Positions 25,115-33,652 are shown, numbered from the stretch's first letter. The stretch: 64,000 nucleotides of DNA from Halorubrum halodurans (GCF_002252985.1 NZ_NHPJ01000092.1:59405-123404), one strand, 5' to 3'. Program-made: numbers and translations. The notes: a model not told the origin generated them from the sequence alone.

Positions 25115-26251
25115 TCAGCTCTCCTCCGCCGGCTCGACCTCGCCCTCGGGGACCTCCTCGTCCATCTCCTGGATGACCTCGTCGGCCGACTTGATGTTCG
25201 AGCCCGCGTCGCCGGACTTGACCGCCTCCGCCTCCTTCTCGAGCTCCTCGACGTCCATCTGGGCCGCCTCGTCGATCTGCCCGAGGATCTCGTCGATGTC
25301 GTCGAGCCCGAGCATCTTCCGGGTGTCCTCGTCGAACTCCAGCCCCTCGAGGCCCTCCATCTCCTGGACGTCGGAGCCGGAGAGCGCCTTGCCGTAGCGG
25401 CCGACGAGGCTCGTGAGCTCCTGTGGAAGCACGAACGTCGTCGACTCGCCCTTCCCGATCTCCTCTAACGTCTCCATGCCGCGCTCGATGATCGCGCGCT
25501 CGCCCATCGACTCCGCCGAGCGGGCGCGAAGCACCGTCGAGATCGAGTCCCCCTGTGCCTCGAGGATCTGGCTCTGTTTCTCCCCCTGTGCGCGGATGAT
25601 GTTCGACTGCTTGTCACCCTCGGCCTGCTCGACCGCCGACCGCCGTTCCCCCTGCGCCTCGAGGATCATCGCCCGGCGACGGCGCTCCGCGGAGGTCTGT
25701 TGCTCCATCGCCTGCTGGACGTCCTTCGAGGGGTTGACCTCGCGGACCTCGACGCTCTCGACGCGGATCCCCCACTCGTCGGTCGGCTCGTCCAGCTCGC
25801 GGCGGATCTTGGCGTTGATCTCCTGGCGTTTGTTCAGGGTGTCGTCGAGCTCCATGTCGCCGAGGACGGCCCGGAGCGTCGTCTGGGCCAGGTTCGAGAC
25901 GGCGTTCTTGTAGTCGTCGACCTCGAGGAACGCCTTCTTCGCGTCCATCACCTTGATGTAGACGACCGCGTCCGCCGTCACCGGCGAGTTGTCACGCGTG
26001 ATCGCCTCCTGGCGCGGCACGTCCAGCGTCTGCGTCCGCATGTCGAACGCGTACGTCCGCGAGACGAACGGCGGGATGAAGTTGATACCCGGCTCGAGCA
26101 GCTTCCGGAACTCGCCGAACACCGTCAACGCCTCCTTGTCGTAGGCGTCGACGATCTCGACGGACTGCCAGAGCGTGACGACCACCAACATGAGAAACAG
26201 GAGGCCGACGCTCACCAGTCCGAACCCGGTTTGGAGGGGAAGTGAGTCCAT
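25115..26251 (-). CDS. SPFH/Band 7 domain protein (stomatin-like)
   Basis: This 378-residue protein has one N-terminal membrane helix (VSVGLLFLMLVVVTLWQSVE), an SPFH domain (LEPGINFIPPFVSRTYAFD, RDNSPVTADAVVYIKVMDAK, AVSNLAQTTLRAVLGDMELD), then a long coiled coil rich in repeated EAQG/RAQG segments, and a tail of about 70 acidic residues. Such proteins form large cage-like assemblies on membranes and often associate with membrane proteases. In many prokaryotes an NfeD-type protein is encoded next to the SPFH gene; none is visible here, the neighbour being a divergent phosphatidyltransferase gene. Its client is unknown. Confidence 0.9.
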   Translation of the reverse strand: MDSLPLQTGFGLVSVGLLFLMLVVVTLWQSVEIVDAYDKEALTVFGEFRKLLEPGINFIPPFVSRTYAFDMRTQTLDVPRQEAITRDNSPVTADAVVYIKVMDAKKAFLEVDDYKNAVSNLAQTTLRAVLGDMELDDTLNKRQEINAKIRRELDEPTDEWGIRVESVEVREVNPSKDVQQAMEQQTSAERRRRAMILEAQGERRSAVEQAEGDKQSNIIRAQGEKQSQILEAQGDSISTVLRARSAESMGERAIIERGMETLEEIGKGESTTFVLPQELTSLVGRYGKALSGSDVQEMEGLEGLEFDEDTRKMLGLDDIDEILGQIDEAAQMDVEELEKEAEAVKSGDAGSNIKSADEVIQEMDEEVPEGEVEPAEES

Positions 26252-26388
26252 ACCGTGGGTTAGGCCATCGGACGCTTAATAGTTCGCCCGCGGCCCGGTC
26301 CGGGCCGTCCGGCCCGGAGGACGCGGAACGGGCCCGCGCCGCCGACCGGATAACAAACCCTAAAAGCGGGGTCGTCGACCGATCCGGT

Positions 26389-27132
26389 ATGTCTCTGCGG
26401 GTCGGTCGGCTGGGTCTCGCCGACGCGGTCACCGTGGCCAACGCCGCGGTCGGCTTCCTCGCGGTGGTCGCCGCCACCGTCGACGCCGCGCTCGCGGCCC
26501 GACTGATCCTCCTGGCCGCCATCGCCGACGGACTCGACGGGGTGGTCGCCAGACACCAGGGGTCGACGCCGGCGGGGCCGTTCCTCGACTCGCTCGCCGA
26601 CGTGGCCTCCTTCGGCGTCGCGCCCGCGGCCCTCGTCGCCGCCGTCGTCCTCGGCGACGACCCGGCCGCCGCGGGACCGCTCCTCGTCGCCGGCGGCCTC
26701 GGGGCCGCGGCGCTCTTCGTCGCGATGGCGGTCGCGCGGCTCGGACTGTACACGGCCTACGACAGCGGGAGCCGCGAGACCGTCGGCGTCCCGACGACGC
26801 TCGCGGCGACCGTCCTCGCCGCCGCGGTGCTGGCGGGCTACACCGCGGCCGTCCCGCTCGTCGTCGCGACCGCGGCCTTCGCGGTGCTCATGGGGTCGAC
26901 GGTGACGTACCCCGACCTCCACGCCCAGGACGCGCTCGTGATGGGGTTCGTCCAGGCGGCGGTGGTGGTGACGCCGGTCGCACACGCGGTCACGGCCGCG
27001 CTCCCGCCGTGGATCGGCGAGGGGTTCGCCTTCGCGCTGCTGTTCCTCTCCGGCGGCTACCTGCTCCTGGGGCCGCGCTTCTACTGGGGCGACGGCATCC
27101 GGCCGCCGGAGGAGGACGTCGACCGGGCCTGA
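26389..27132 (+). CDS. pssA: CDP-alcohol phosphatidyltransferase (archaetidylserine synthase-like)
   Basis: This 247-residue membrane enzyme has the complete family signature at residues 47-71: D47, D50-G51, A54-R55, G63, D67 and D71 (IADGLDGVVARHQG, then AGPFLDSLAD). About eight membrane helices follow. By family knowledge it joins a CDP-activated archaeol lipid to a small alcohol; the length and helix count best fit the serine-transferring PssA branch, giving archaetidylserine. It could also use inositol or glycerol phosphate. The start at 26389 begins with the conserved LGLADAVTVANAAVG. It is divergent from the SPFH gene, so a membrane theme is shared. Confidence 0.8.
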   Translation: MSLRVGRLGLADAVTVANAAVGFLAVVAATVDAALAARLILLAAIADGLDGVVARHQGSTPAGPFLDSLADVASFGVAPAALVAAVVLGDDPAAAGPLLVAGGLGAAALFVAMAVARLGLYTAYDSGSRETVGVPTTLAATVLAAAVLAGYTAAVPLVVATAAFAVLMGSTVTYPDLHAQDALVMGFVQAAVVVTPVAHAVTAALPPWIGEGFAFALLFLSGGYLLLGPRFYWGDGIRPPEEDVDRA

Positions 27133-27191
27133 AGCTGCCGTGGAGGCGGACTCCGGCGGCGGAGAACGGGAGAAGAGAACGGGACGGGGTC

Positions 27192-27923
27192 TTACAGCAG
27201 GTCGTCGAAGTCCTTGTGGCGGGTGATCTCGACGCCCTCGTCGGTGACGACGGCGACGTTGATCCCGTTGCCCGAGGCGAGGTCGCGCTCGACCGCGGAC
27301 TGGATCGCCTTCGCGGCGATGCCCTTCGCCTCCTCGACGGTGACGTCGTCGTGGTACTCCTGTTCGAGGACGCCGAGCGCGTACTGCGAGCCGGAGCCGG
27401 TGACGGTGTACTCCTCCTCGGTGGTGCCGCCGAGCGCGTCGATGGAGTAGATGTGGGCTCCCTCGTCGTCGACGCCGCCCAGGATCGGCTGGACGATGAA
27501 GAACGCGCCCGTGCGGAGAAGGTTGCCGGTGAGCGTCGAGAGCGCCTCCATCGACATGTCCTTGCCGCGACGGGCCTCGTAGAGGTTGGTCTCCGCCTTG
27601 AGCGTCGAGATGAGGTTCTGGGCGGCGGAGACGGAGCCGGCGATGGTGAGCGCGCCGCGCGGGTGGACCTCCTCAACCTTCTGGACGTCCTTCGAGGAGA
27701 CCATGCCGCCGAGGGAGGCGCGCATGTCCGTCGCCATCACGACGCCGTCGGCGGTGCGGATGCCGACCGTCGTCGTGCCGGTCTTCATCTCGCCCTCGCC
27801 GTCGGCCTGTGCGGCGCGGCGCTCGCTGTGTTCGAACTCGCCGAGCTCCGGGCCGAAGACCGGCTGGTCGCGGCCGAGTTCGAGGGACGCCCCGTCGGAG
27901 AGATCGTCGGTCGGTGTTCGCAT
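27192..27923 (-). CDS. psmB: Proteasome beta subunit
   Basis: This 243-residue Ntn-hydrolase forms the catalytic inner rings of the 20S proteasome. A 49-residue propeptide precedes the predicted self-cleavage site G49-T50 (MKTGTTTVGI), leaving T50 as the nucleophile. The catalytic Asp and Lys are visible downstream in TADGVVMATDMRAS and the hydrophobic start of the helix (AGSVSAAQNLISTL). The propeptide is long and acidic, as in Haloferax and relatives. The start at 27923 (MRTPTDDLSDG) was chosen over one 12 codons upstream because it keeps the usual haloarchaeal propeptide length. No alpha subunit gene is nearby. Confidence 0.95.
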   Translation of the reverse strand: MRTPTDDLSDGASLELGRDQPVFGPELGEFEHSERRAAQADGEGEMKTGTTTVGIRTADGVVMATDMRASLGGMVSSKDVQKVEEVHPRGALTIAGSVSAAQNLISTLKAETNLYEARRGKDMSMEALSTLTGNLLRTGAFFIVQPILGGVDDEGAHIYSIDALGGTTEEEYTVTGSGSQYALGVLEQEYHDDVTVEEAKGIAAKAIQSAVERDLASGNGINVAVVTDEGVEITRHKDFDDLL

Positions 27924-28112
27924 TACCGCCCCGTTGGCCCCTCGCGCTGATAAAGGCAACCCTTCGGGGACCCGCCGCCGCTTCCGACGACCATATCCCG
28001 GACGGGAGCCGCCCGGACCAGGCCGGCAGCCGGCGGCGTCGATCCGGATGCCCGGAGCGGCGGCTCGCCGGGAGTCGAGTCGGACGAAACGACGGAAAAC
28101 GATGCGCTCGGA

Positions 28113-28286
28113 TTACTCCTCGACGTCCTCGATGGCCTCGGTGGTGGTCTCGACGAGCCGGTGAACCGGGATGTTGATGCCGAGCTGCTTGCGGGCGAAG
28201 ACGGCCACGGGGAACGCGGAGATCCCGATGGCGACGGTCGCCTGGTGGAGCCCGAAGAGGGCCGCCGTGCGGATGCGGTCGAACAT
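28113..28286 (-). CDS. 57-residue single-span membrane protein
   Basis: An ATG at 28286 opens a 57-codon frame ending with TAA at 28113-28115. The protein starts MFDRIRTAALFGLHQATVAI, continues with one hydrophobic helix (GISAFPVAVFARKQ), then GINIPVHRLVETTTEAIED and a short acidic end. Codon use has the G/C third-position bias of real genes here. A near-perfect TATA box (gtatatatac) sits 34 bases before the ATG. I recall similar short proteins in other haloarchaea but no function is known. It lies between the proteasome beta gene, same strand, and the divergent UDG-like gene. Confidence 0.7.
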   Translation of the reverse strand: MFDRIRTAALFGLHQATVAIGISAFPVAVFARKQLGINIPVHRLVETTTEAIEDVEE

Positions 28287-28315
28287 GGGTCTTCGATGGT
28301 CCGGAGTCGAGGGGC

Positions 28316-28325
28316 GTATATATAC
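28316..28325 (-). promoter_or_regulatory. Strong palindromic TATA box for the 57-residue protein
   Basis: The 10-base palindrome gtatatatac stands out in a G+C-rich setting, 34 bases upstream of the small gene's ATG. Being symmetrical it could also fire toward the plus strand, away from the small gene, giving a long leader for the UDG-like gene. Confidence 0.7.
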
Positions 28326-28562
28326 TTTGTGACCGGGGCGTCGAGTCGATCCCGCCGCGGTCTAGCGATTCGGTTGAACGTTTCGGATCCGTTGAACGTC
28401 CGCCGCCGAATCGCGATCGAGGCGTATCACAAGCCCGTCGAACCCCGCTCGTTTCCATAACTTATGAGAATCCCTCGCCACGCATGCGCCTACCTGTGGG
28501 ACGCTCGGCGGCGCGGCCCGGTATCGAACGGGCTATTACGGGTCGCGTTCCTACCGAATTCC

Positions 28563-29255
28563 GTGAAGAACGTCACCGACCGCACGCGCAACCCGTTCGG
28601 AATGCGGCCGGACTGTCCAGCGTTCGTTCCGGGGTACGGCGACGCCAACGCCGACTTCCACGTGATCGGGGACCACCCCGGCGTCCACGGCGGTCTCGAC
28701 GAGCGGATCCCCTTCACCGGCGAGCCGTGGTCGCCGGCGTTCCTCGGCGCGCTGGCCGACGCCGGCCTCCTCGCGGGGGGCGGCACGGAGGCCGGCCGGG
28801 CCGAAACGGCGGACGCCAGTCCGTCCGAAGCCGCGGAGGACCACGCCGGCCGGCCGTCGACGGACCGAACGTACCTCTCGTACCTCCACATGTGTCTACC
28901 CGACGGGGAGCCGACCGCGGCCTCCTACGACGACATGGAGCGGTACTTCGACGCGGAGCTCCGGGCGATCGCCGCCCACGTCCTCCTCCCGGTGGGCGCG
29001 AAGGCCACCGACCACGTCCTCCGGCAGTACACCGCCCGCGCGTGGAAGACCGAGGTCGACATGGACGCGCTCCACGGCGAGGAGCTGCTCGGGTCGGGCT
29101 GGCTCGTCCTCCCGATCAAGGACCCCGCGGCGTGGGACGACGGCGACGCCGACGAGCTGGTCGGGGCGCTCCGGCAGCTCCGCTCGACCGACTTCCGGCG
29201 GGAGTCCGACCTCGGTCGCTTCATCGCCGGCAGCGACCCGTACCTCGTCAGGTGA
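28563..29255 (+). CDS. Uracil-DNA glycosylase superfamily protein
   Basis: This 230-residue protein resembles the haloarchaeal UDG-family proteins that start KNVTDRTRNPFGM, continue GYGDANADFHVIGDHPGVHG (the motif I region of the UDG fold), and contain YLSYLHMCLPDGEP and HVLLPVGAKATDHVL, the second active-site loop region. A GTG at 28563 was chosen as start because family similarity begins exactly there; an ATG 33 codons upstream would add residues that look non-conserved. The usual role is removal of uracil or a related base from DNA, but the catalytic residues differ from classic UDGs, so activity is uncertain. A short Ala/Glu-rich insertion near residues 85-105 is seen. Confidence 0.7.
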   Translation: MKNVTDRTRNPFGMRPDCPAFVPGYGDANADFHVIGDHPGVHGGLDERIPFTGEPWSPAFLGALADAGLLAGGGTEAGRAETADASPSEAAEDHAGRPSTDRTYLSYLHMCLPDGEPTAASYDDMERYFDAELRAIAAHVLLPVGAKATDHVLRQYTARAWKTEVDMDALHGEELLGSGWLVLPIKDPAAWDDGDADELVGALRQLRSTDFRRESDLGRFIAGSDPYLVR

Positions 29256-29563
29256 ACCGGGGACGACGCGGACGGGCGCCGTGCGGCGAACGCGTGCCAC
29301 GCCACCGAAGCGTCGAATTCCGCTCCGGATGGGGGACCGGGATCTGACGTTCGTCCCGAAATTCTCGAGTTCTCCTCGAAGATCGTTGTGTTTCGTCCAC
29401 GACAGGTGGTTATATTTGTCGCTACTGCGCCGATTTTATACGATACCCGGCTTCGGTTCCGATGGCGCCCGGATCGATCGGGCGTCGGCCGCAGGACTGG
29501 TACTCCGACGCGCGGCTTGGTCAGGGCCGGCCCGCGCGGGCCGGTCCCTTCCACGGGAGGAAC
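29256..29563. other. Noncoding convergent region with an AT-rich tract and a strong hairpin
   Basis: This 308-bp gap between convergent genes has no supported gene. It contains an AT-rich patch near 29405-29445 (gttatatttgtc and gattttatacg), unusual for this chromosome, which could be a promoter for an unseen RNA, and a strong hairpin at 29524-29547. Confidence 0.5.
29524..29547. repeat. 12-bp-arm hairpin 3' of the asparagine-synthase-like gene
   Basis: The sequence gggccggcccgcgcgggccggtcc is self-complementary over 12 pairs with a single G-T. It follows the stop of the minus-strand gene at 29564 by 16 bases. No T-run follows on the minus strand, so a terminator function is not well supported; it may be a repeat-type palindrome or protect the mRNA 3' end. 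Confidence 0.45.
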
Positions 29564-30784
29564 TCAGCCGGCGTGCTCCTCGAGCAGCGCGTCGACGTAC
29601 CGCCCGACGTGGTCCTCCATCCGCCGCTTGAACCCGTTTTGCCGCGCGAGTCGATCGATCTCCCGCGAGACGTACGTCCCGTACTGGACCGCCTTCTTGT
29701 CGGCCGTGGACGCCGACTCGGGCACGCGCCCGGCCGCGGCGCGCCGGAGCGCCACCTTCCGCTCGTCGGCGGTCGCGAGCAGCTCGCCCGGCAGCCGGAG
29801 CGCGGCGTCGACGACGCGGTCGTCGAGCAGCGGCGCCACGGGCTCGACACCGGCGGCCCGCAGCGCCGACACGTCCCGTTCGAGCTGGGCGGGCAACGTC
29901 CGAACCGTCTCAGTGCGCGCGCCGCGGACGGTGTCGGCGTCGACCCGGTCGTCGGCCGCGGGGTCGACGACCTTGCTGTAGCCGCCGAACAGCTCGTCCG
30001 CCCCCTGGCCGACCGCCACCCGGTCGACCCCGTCCGCCGCGGCCGCCTCCGCGGTCAGGTACAGCGGGACGGCGATGTTCAGGTCCATGGGGTTCCGGCG
30101 GCCGGTCGCGGCGGCCACCGCGGGGATCGCCCGCCGGAGGTCGTCGTGCGAGAGCGCCACCACCCGCAGGTCCAGGTCCATCCCGGCCGCGGCCTCGCGT
30201 GCGGCCGCGACGTCGTGGCAGCCCTCGAACCCCGCGACGTAACAGGGCGCGTCCGGGACCGCGCTCGCGACGAGCGCCGAGTCGACGCCGCCGGAGAACG
30301 CCACGGCGAGCCGGCCGGTCGAGGGATCGTCCGTCTCGGCGGCGAAGTCGGCGAGGGCCGTCCCTATCGCGTCGTCGACGGCGGTCCGTGCGGGTTCCGG
30401 CTCGGAGGGGGCGGGCGTCGGGAGCGGCCAGCGGCGGTCGCTGCCCGAGGCCGAGACGATCGATCCGGCGGGAACCGGCTCCGGGCTCCGGAGGTCGTTC
30501 CGGTCGAAGCTCCACGACGCCGGACGGGTCGGGTCGGCCGCGTCGGCCTCGACGAACAGCGGCTGGCGCCCGAGGACGTCGCGGACGAGGACGGGGCCGC
30601 CGTCGGGGGTCCCGTCCGGCTCGTCGACCGCCGCGGGCGGATCCGCCAGCAACCCGGCGAACCCCCGAGTGCCCGGAAGCGGGTCGCGGTCGCGGACCGC
30701 GGCGGCGACGAGGCTCGCGGACGCGCCGCGGAGACGACTCGCGTCGGATCGGTCGGGGACCGCGTCGGATCGGTCGTCGGTCAT
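29564..30784 (-). CDS. Asparagine synthase-like protein without glutaminase nucleophile
   Basis: This 406-residue protein has a C-terminal ATP-pyrophosphatase domain with the PP-loop SGGVDSALVAS near residue 163 and a later VGQGADELFGGYSK that is diagnostic of asparagine synthases. The N-terminal 120 residues show a reduced glutaminase-like region, but the nucleophilic Cys that should follow the initiator Met is absent: the start reads MTDDRSDAVP. It therefore should not hydrolyse glutamine in the usual way and may use free ammonia or another amine. It is shorter than AsnB. The start at 30784 avoids a marginal ATG 3 codons upstream. There is no adjacent gene that reveals a substrate. Confidence 0.8.
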   Translation of the reverse strand: MTDDRSDAVPDRSDASRLRGASASLVAAAVRDRDPLPGTRGFAGLLADPPAAVDEPDGTPDGGPVLVRDVLGRQPLFVEADAADPTRPASWSFDRNDLRSPEPVPAGSIVSASGSDRRWPLPTPAPSEPEPARTAVDDAIGTALADFAAETDDPSTGRLAVAFSGGVDSALVASAVPDAPCYVAGFEGCHDVAAAREAAAGMDLDLRVVALSHDDLRRAIPAVAAATGRRNPMDLNIAVPLYLTAEAAAADGVDRVAVGQGADELFGGYSKVVDPAADDRVDADTVRGARTETVRTLPAQLERDVSALRAAGVEPVAPLLDDRVVDAALRLPGELLATADERKVALRRAAAGRVPESASTADKKAVQYGTYVSREIDRLARQNGFKRRMEDHVGRYVDALLEEHAG

Positions 30785-30821
30785 CGGGACCACCCCGGCG
30801 CGACGCGAGACGTCCGGACGG

Positions 30822-31505
30822 TCACCGGAGGTCCCCGATCGTTCGGAGCGCCCGACGCTTCGCCCCGCCGGCGAACTGGCGGAGCGAGACGCGCCACGGC
30901 GTGCGTTTCCCGACGACGCTTGTCCGGCCGTCGGCGACCGCCTCGAGGATCGCCTCGGCCGAGCGCTCGTCCGCGCCGACCTCGGTGACGGCCTGACCCA
31001 CCATCTCGGAGATGTGCGCGTCGCTGCCGGCGGTCATCGGGAGGTTCCGCCGGACGGCGAACGTCTCGGCCTGCCGGTTCGCGCGCCCGGTGAAGAGGCG
31101 GGAGTTGTACACCTCGATCGCGTCGGCGCTCGCGAGCTGCTCGTCGGAGACGTGCGCGGCGACGCCGTGGCGGGTCTTCTGGAAGGGGTGCGGGACGACC
31201 GCGATCCCGCCGGCCTCGCGGATCCGGTCGAGCGTCTCGTCGAACGGGAGCCCGCTCGGGACGAGCTCGTCGATCCCGAACGCGAGCACGTGGCCCGCGG
31301 CGGAGGTCACCTCCATGCCGACGATCCCGACGAGCCCGTAGTCGGCCGCCTTCTCGGCCGCCTCGATGCTCGCGTCGATCTCGTCGTGGTCCGTGACGGC
31401 GAGCGCGTCGAGTCCGACCGCGGCGGCCTGCTCCAGGAGGAGGTCGACCGGGTCACGCCCGTCGTGGGACAGCGCCGAGTGGGAGTGCAGCTCGACGGAT
31501 AACAC
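30822..31505 (-). CDS. PHP-domain phosphoesterase
   Basis: This 227-residue protein contains a complete PHP metal site: H7 and H9 (VELHSHSALSHD), D39-H40 (LAVTDHDE), E near GMEVTSA, a His in VVPHPFQKTRHG and the late D-x-H in TAGSDAHISEM. Proteins of this group are trinuclear-metal phosphoesterases, such as nucleoside bisphosphate or RNA 5'-exonuclease enzymes of the YciV/RnaAM type. The GTG at 31505 was chosen because the family begins at this point and a TATA element lies 26 bases upstream. A longer frame upstream is spurious. Its substrate is not identifiable from context. Confidence 0.85.
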   Translation of the reverse strand: MLSVELHSHSALSHDGRDPVDLLLEQAAAVGLDALAVTDHDEIDASIEAAEKAADYGLVGIVGMEVTSAAGHVLAFGIDELVPSGLPFDETLDRIREAGGIAVVPHPFQKTRHGVAAHVSDEQLASADAIEVYNSRLFTGRANRQAETFAVRRNLPMTAGSDAHISEMVGQAVTEVGADERSAEAILEAVADGRTSVVGKRTPWRVSLRQFAGGAKRRALRTIGDLR

Positions 31506-31526
31506 GCCCGATCCTTCGGGAGTCGG

Positions 31527-31535
31527 CTTAAAAAG
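31527..31535 (-). promoter_or_regulatory. TATA box for a leaderless PHP-gene transcript
   Basis: On the minus strand ctttttaag is centred about 26 bases before the GTG start at 31505, supporting both that start and a separate leaderless transcript independent of the upstream TRAM-like gene. Confidence 0.6.
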
Positions 31536-31582
31536 CGCCCCGGTCCGGGTGCGGCGGCGGACGGGCGGCTCCCGAGGGTGGC

Positions 31583-31849
31583 TCAGAAGGCGCTCTCGCC
31601 GACCGTCCGCCGGTACGTTCCGGTGCCGCGGTGGGTCGACGCGTCCCACGTCTCGACCGCGACCAGCACGCGGGCGTCCACCGCGTCGTCCGGCGCGCCC
31701 TCGATCCGGAGCGTGGAGTCGCCGACGCGCGCGACCGCCTCCCCGCCCTCGCGACCGGTGACCATCACCTCGAGGACCTCGCCCGGCTCGAAGTCGGGGG
31801 TCGAACTCCTGAACGACCACCCGGCGAGGAGCTTCTCGAGCGCGCTCAT
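31583..31849 (-). CDS. Small TRAM-like OB-fold protein
   Basis: This 88-residue protein has a beta-rich core (EPGEVLEVMVTGREGGEAVARVGDSTLRI) that resembles a TRAM domain, an OB-fold that binds RNA in tRNA-modifying and translation-linked proteins; I recall similar haloarchaeal proteins labelled DUF7513. Its ATG overlaps the NhaC stop by 4 bp (atga), so it is translated from the antiporter mRNA. A functional connection to sodium transport is not obvious. The N-terminal SALEKLLAGWSFRS may be a short helix. Confidence 0.6.
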   Translation of the reverse strand: MSALEKLLAGWSFRSSTPDFEPGEVLEVMVTGREGGEAVARVGDSTLRIEGAPDDAVDARVLVAVETWDASTHRGTGTYRRTVGESAF

Positions 31850-33384
31850 GCGCGCGACACCTCCTCGGAGGGCCGGTCGGGGACGTACTCCCGCCCGAAC
31901 CCGGTGACCGCCGCCGCCAGGAAGACGATCACGAGGAACCAGCCGTGGAAGACGTACGGCACGACCTCGATCGGGTTGACGACCATCTCCGGGCCGTACT
32001 TCGTGCCGAGCCCGTTCGGGCCGACCATCACCTGGTATCCGACGAGGACGCCGCCGGCCCACGGGAAGATGTAGCCGAGCGCCGACGTGTTGGCGTCCAG
32101 AACGTTCGCCCGACGGTAGCCGTTGATGTTGAACTTCTCGCCGATCCGTGCGACGTACGGCGCGATCGCGATCTCCGCGGCCGTGTTGATCGTGATCATC
32201 CCGTTGATCGCGGCGGTGCCGAGCACCATCGTCACCTCGGCGCGGCGGACGGTGGTCGCGACGGCGTTCAGGAGGAACTCCAGGATCGCGTCGAACCCGC
32301 CGCCGCGGATCATGATCTGTGCCATCGACACGATGAGCAGGGTCAACACGATGAGCGGGAAGAAGCCGATCGCGCCGGCGTAGAGGCTGCCCCCGACGCC
32401 CGTCGCGTCACCCACCGCGACGAACGGCAGCGCGGTGAACGGTCCCGGCTCGGTCACGGTGAACACGAGGATCTCGCGCACCGACGAGAGCCCCAACGCG
32501 AGGTTGAACCCGACCGCGACGACGAGCCCCCACGAGATCGCCTCGACGATGTGGCGTCCCGCGACCGCGGTGACGATCACCACGCCCATCGAGACCAGGT
32601 GGGCCAGCCCCGCCGGCGTCGCCGTGTCGCGGAGCGCGGCGACCCCCTCGAGGCTCGCCCCCGACAGCAGCGACCCCATGACGAGGTAGGCGACGAAGGC
32701 GGGCACCGCGGCGACGATCGCGTACTTGAACCGCGAGGCGACGACGCCGCCGATGTCGGCGTTCTGCGTCACCGCGCTCACGATCGTCGTGTCGCTGACC
32801 GGCGCGAGGTTGTCGCCGAAGACGGCTCCCGAGAGGATCGCCGCGAAGAGCAGCGTCGGGTCCGCGCCGATGAGAACCCCCGCCGGGAAGAACAGCGTGA
32901 CGAACGCGACCGTCGCGCCGTATCCCGTCCCGATCCCGGTCGCGAGCAGTCCACAGAGGACGAACGCGGCCGCCGGGAACGTCGCCGCGCCGACGTTCAG
33001 CGCGTCGGCGGCGAAGATGAGCCCCTCGACGAAGCCGCCGACCTGGAGCGTCTGGGCGAACATGCCGGCCCACAGCCACGCGACGATCGCCGTCGCGGCG
33101 ACGCGCTGGGTCATCCCCTCGAAGATCGTGTCCGCGTACGCCTTCCAGTCGCCGCGGACGAGGAACATCCCGAGGATCGTCCCGATCAGCGCCCCGATCA
33201 CCAGCCCGTTCGTGTCGCCGATGCCGAGGACGCCGCTCTGGAAGACGGCCCAGACGATGAAGAAGGCGAGCGGCACCGCGCTCGCCCGCTTCCCGCCGTA
33301 GAAACTGATCCGCGGTTCGGAGTCCGAACCGCCGCCGGCCCCCATCGATACGGACGGATCCGCGCCGTCTGGTCGGTCTGTCAT
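31846..33384 (-). CDS. nhaC: NhaC-family Na+/H+ antiporter
   Basis: This 512-residue protein has about 11-13 membrane helices. Family motifs include GIGTGYGATVAFVTLFFPAG, a conserved LSGAVFGDNLAPVSDTTIVS in the transport core and GTAAINGMITINTAAEIAIA. It would exchange cytoplasmic Na+ for external H+, or related ion pairs, important for a halophile. The start at 33384 (MTDRPDGADPS) is preferred to one ten codons upstream. A TATA-like element 41 bases before it suggests a short leader. The downstream TRAM-like gene overlaps it by 4 bp. Confidence 0.93.
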   Translation of the reverse strand: MTDRPDGADPSVSMGAGGGSDSEPRISFYGGKRASAVPLAFFIVWAVFQSGVLGIGDTNGLVIGALIGTILGMFLVRGDWKAYADTIFEGMTQRVAATAIVAWLWAGMFAQTLQVGGFVEGLIFAADALNVGAATFPAAAFVLCGLLATGIGTGYGATVAFVTLFFPAGVLIGADPTLLFAAILSGAVFGDNLAPVSDTTIVSAVTQNADIGGVVASRFKYAIVAAVPAFVAYLVMGSLLSGASLEGVAALRDTATPAGLAHLVSMGVVIVTAVAGRHIVEAISWGLVVAVGFNLALGLSSVREILVFTVTEPGPFTALPFVAVGDATGVGGSLYAGAIGFFPLIVLTLLIVSMAQIMIRGGGFDAILEFLLNAVATTVRRAEVTMVLGTAAINGMITINTAAEIAIAPYVARIGEKFNINGYRRANVLDANTSALGYIFPWAGGVLVGYQVMVGPNGLGTKYGPEMVVNPIEVVPYVFHGWFLVIVFLAAAVTGFGREYVPDRPSEEVSRA

Positions 33385-33420
33385 GAGATCATCGCGCCTA
33401 TCGACCGATTTCACAGGCGG

Positions 33421-33430
33421 AATTTAAGCG
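33421..33430 (-). promoter_or_regulatory. TATA-like element for nhaC
   Basis: On the minus strand cgcttaaatt is centred about 41 bases before the nhaC ATG, predicting a leader of about 14 bases. Confidence 0.5.
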
Positions 33431-33500
33431 CTACCTTCCGTCGGCGACGCGCTCGCGGGCACCGGTTCCGGGACGGCTCGGCGCGAACTCGACAAGAACA

Positions 33501-33510
33501 CGTTTAAGCG
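33501..33510 (+). promoter_or_regulatory. TATA-like element ahead of the S15 operon
   Basis: cgtttaagcg is the best TATA-like string on the plus strand in this region. A start about 26 bases downstream would give S15 a leader of about 170 bases. Confidence 0.45.
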
Positions 33511-33598
33511 TCCCGACGGCGACGGTTCCCGTGGGAACAGCACAGCTTCGGATCCGACGCGCCGGGGCCTCTTCGCCCACGGCTTGGGAACGTAGCGG

Positions 33599-33652
33599 TG
33601 CACCGTCGCTCCGGTGACGCGGCAGCGACCCGTCTCGGGTCCGAGAGCCGCG
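33599..33652 (+). promoter_or_regulatory. Structured leader segment upstream of S15 (or an independent small RNA)
   Basis: Two consecutive hairpins are visible. The first pairs caccg (33601-33605) with cggtg (33612-33616). The second is nested: outer arms cgcggc (33618-33623) and gccgcg (33647-33652), inner arms gacccg (33627-33632) and cgggtc (33636-33641) closing a 3-base loop. A further hairpin gttcccgtgggaac lies upstream near 33525-33538. Most haloarchaeal genes have no leader, so a structured one is notable and could serve ribosomal protein feedback control. An unrelated small RNA is possible. Confidence 0.4.

Noticed and set aside
25115..26251. Assigning the SPFH gene to an SPFH-NfeD operon
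   Set aside because: No NfeD-like gene is on either side in this window.
29524..29547. Strong hairpin as an intrinsic terminator
   Set aside because: No T-run follows it in the direction of the minus-strand gene; only the hairpin itself is reported.
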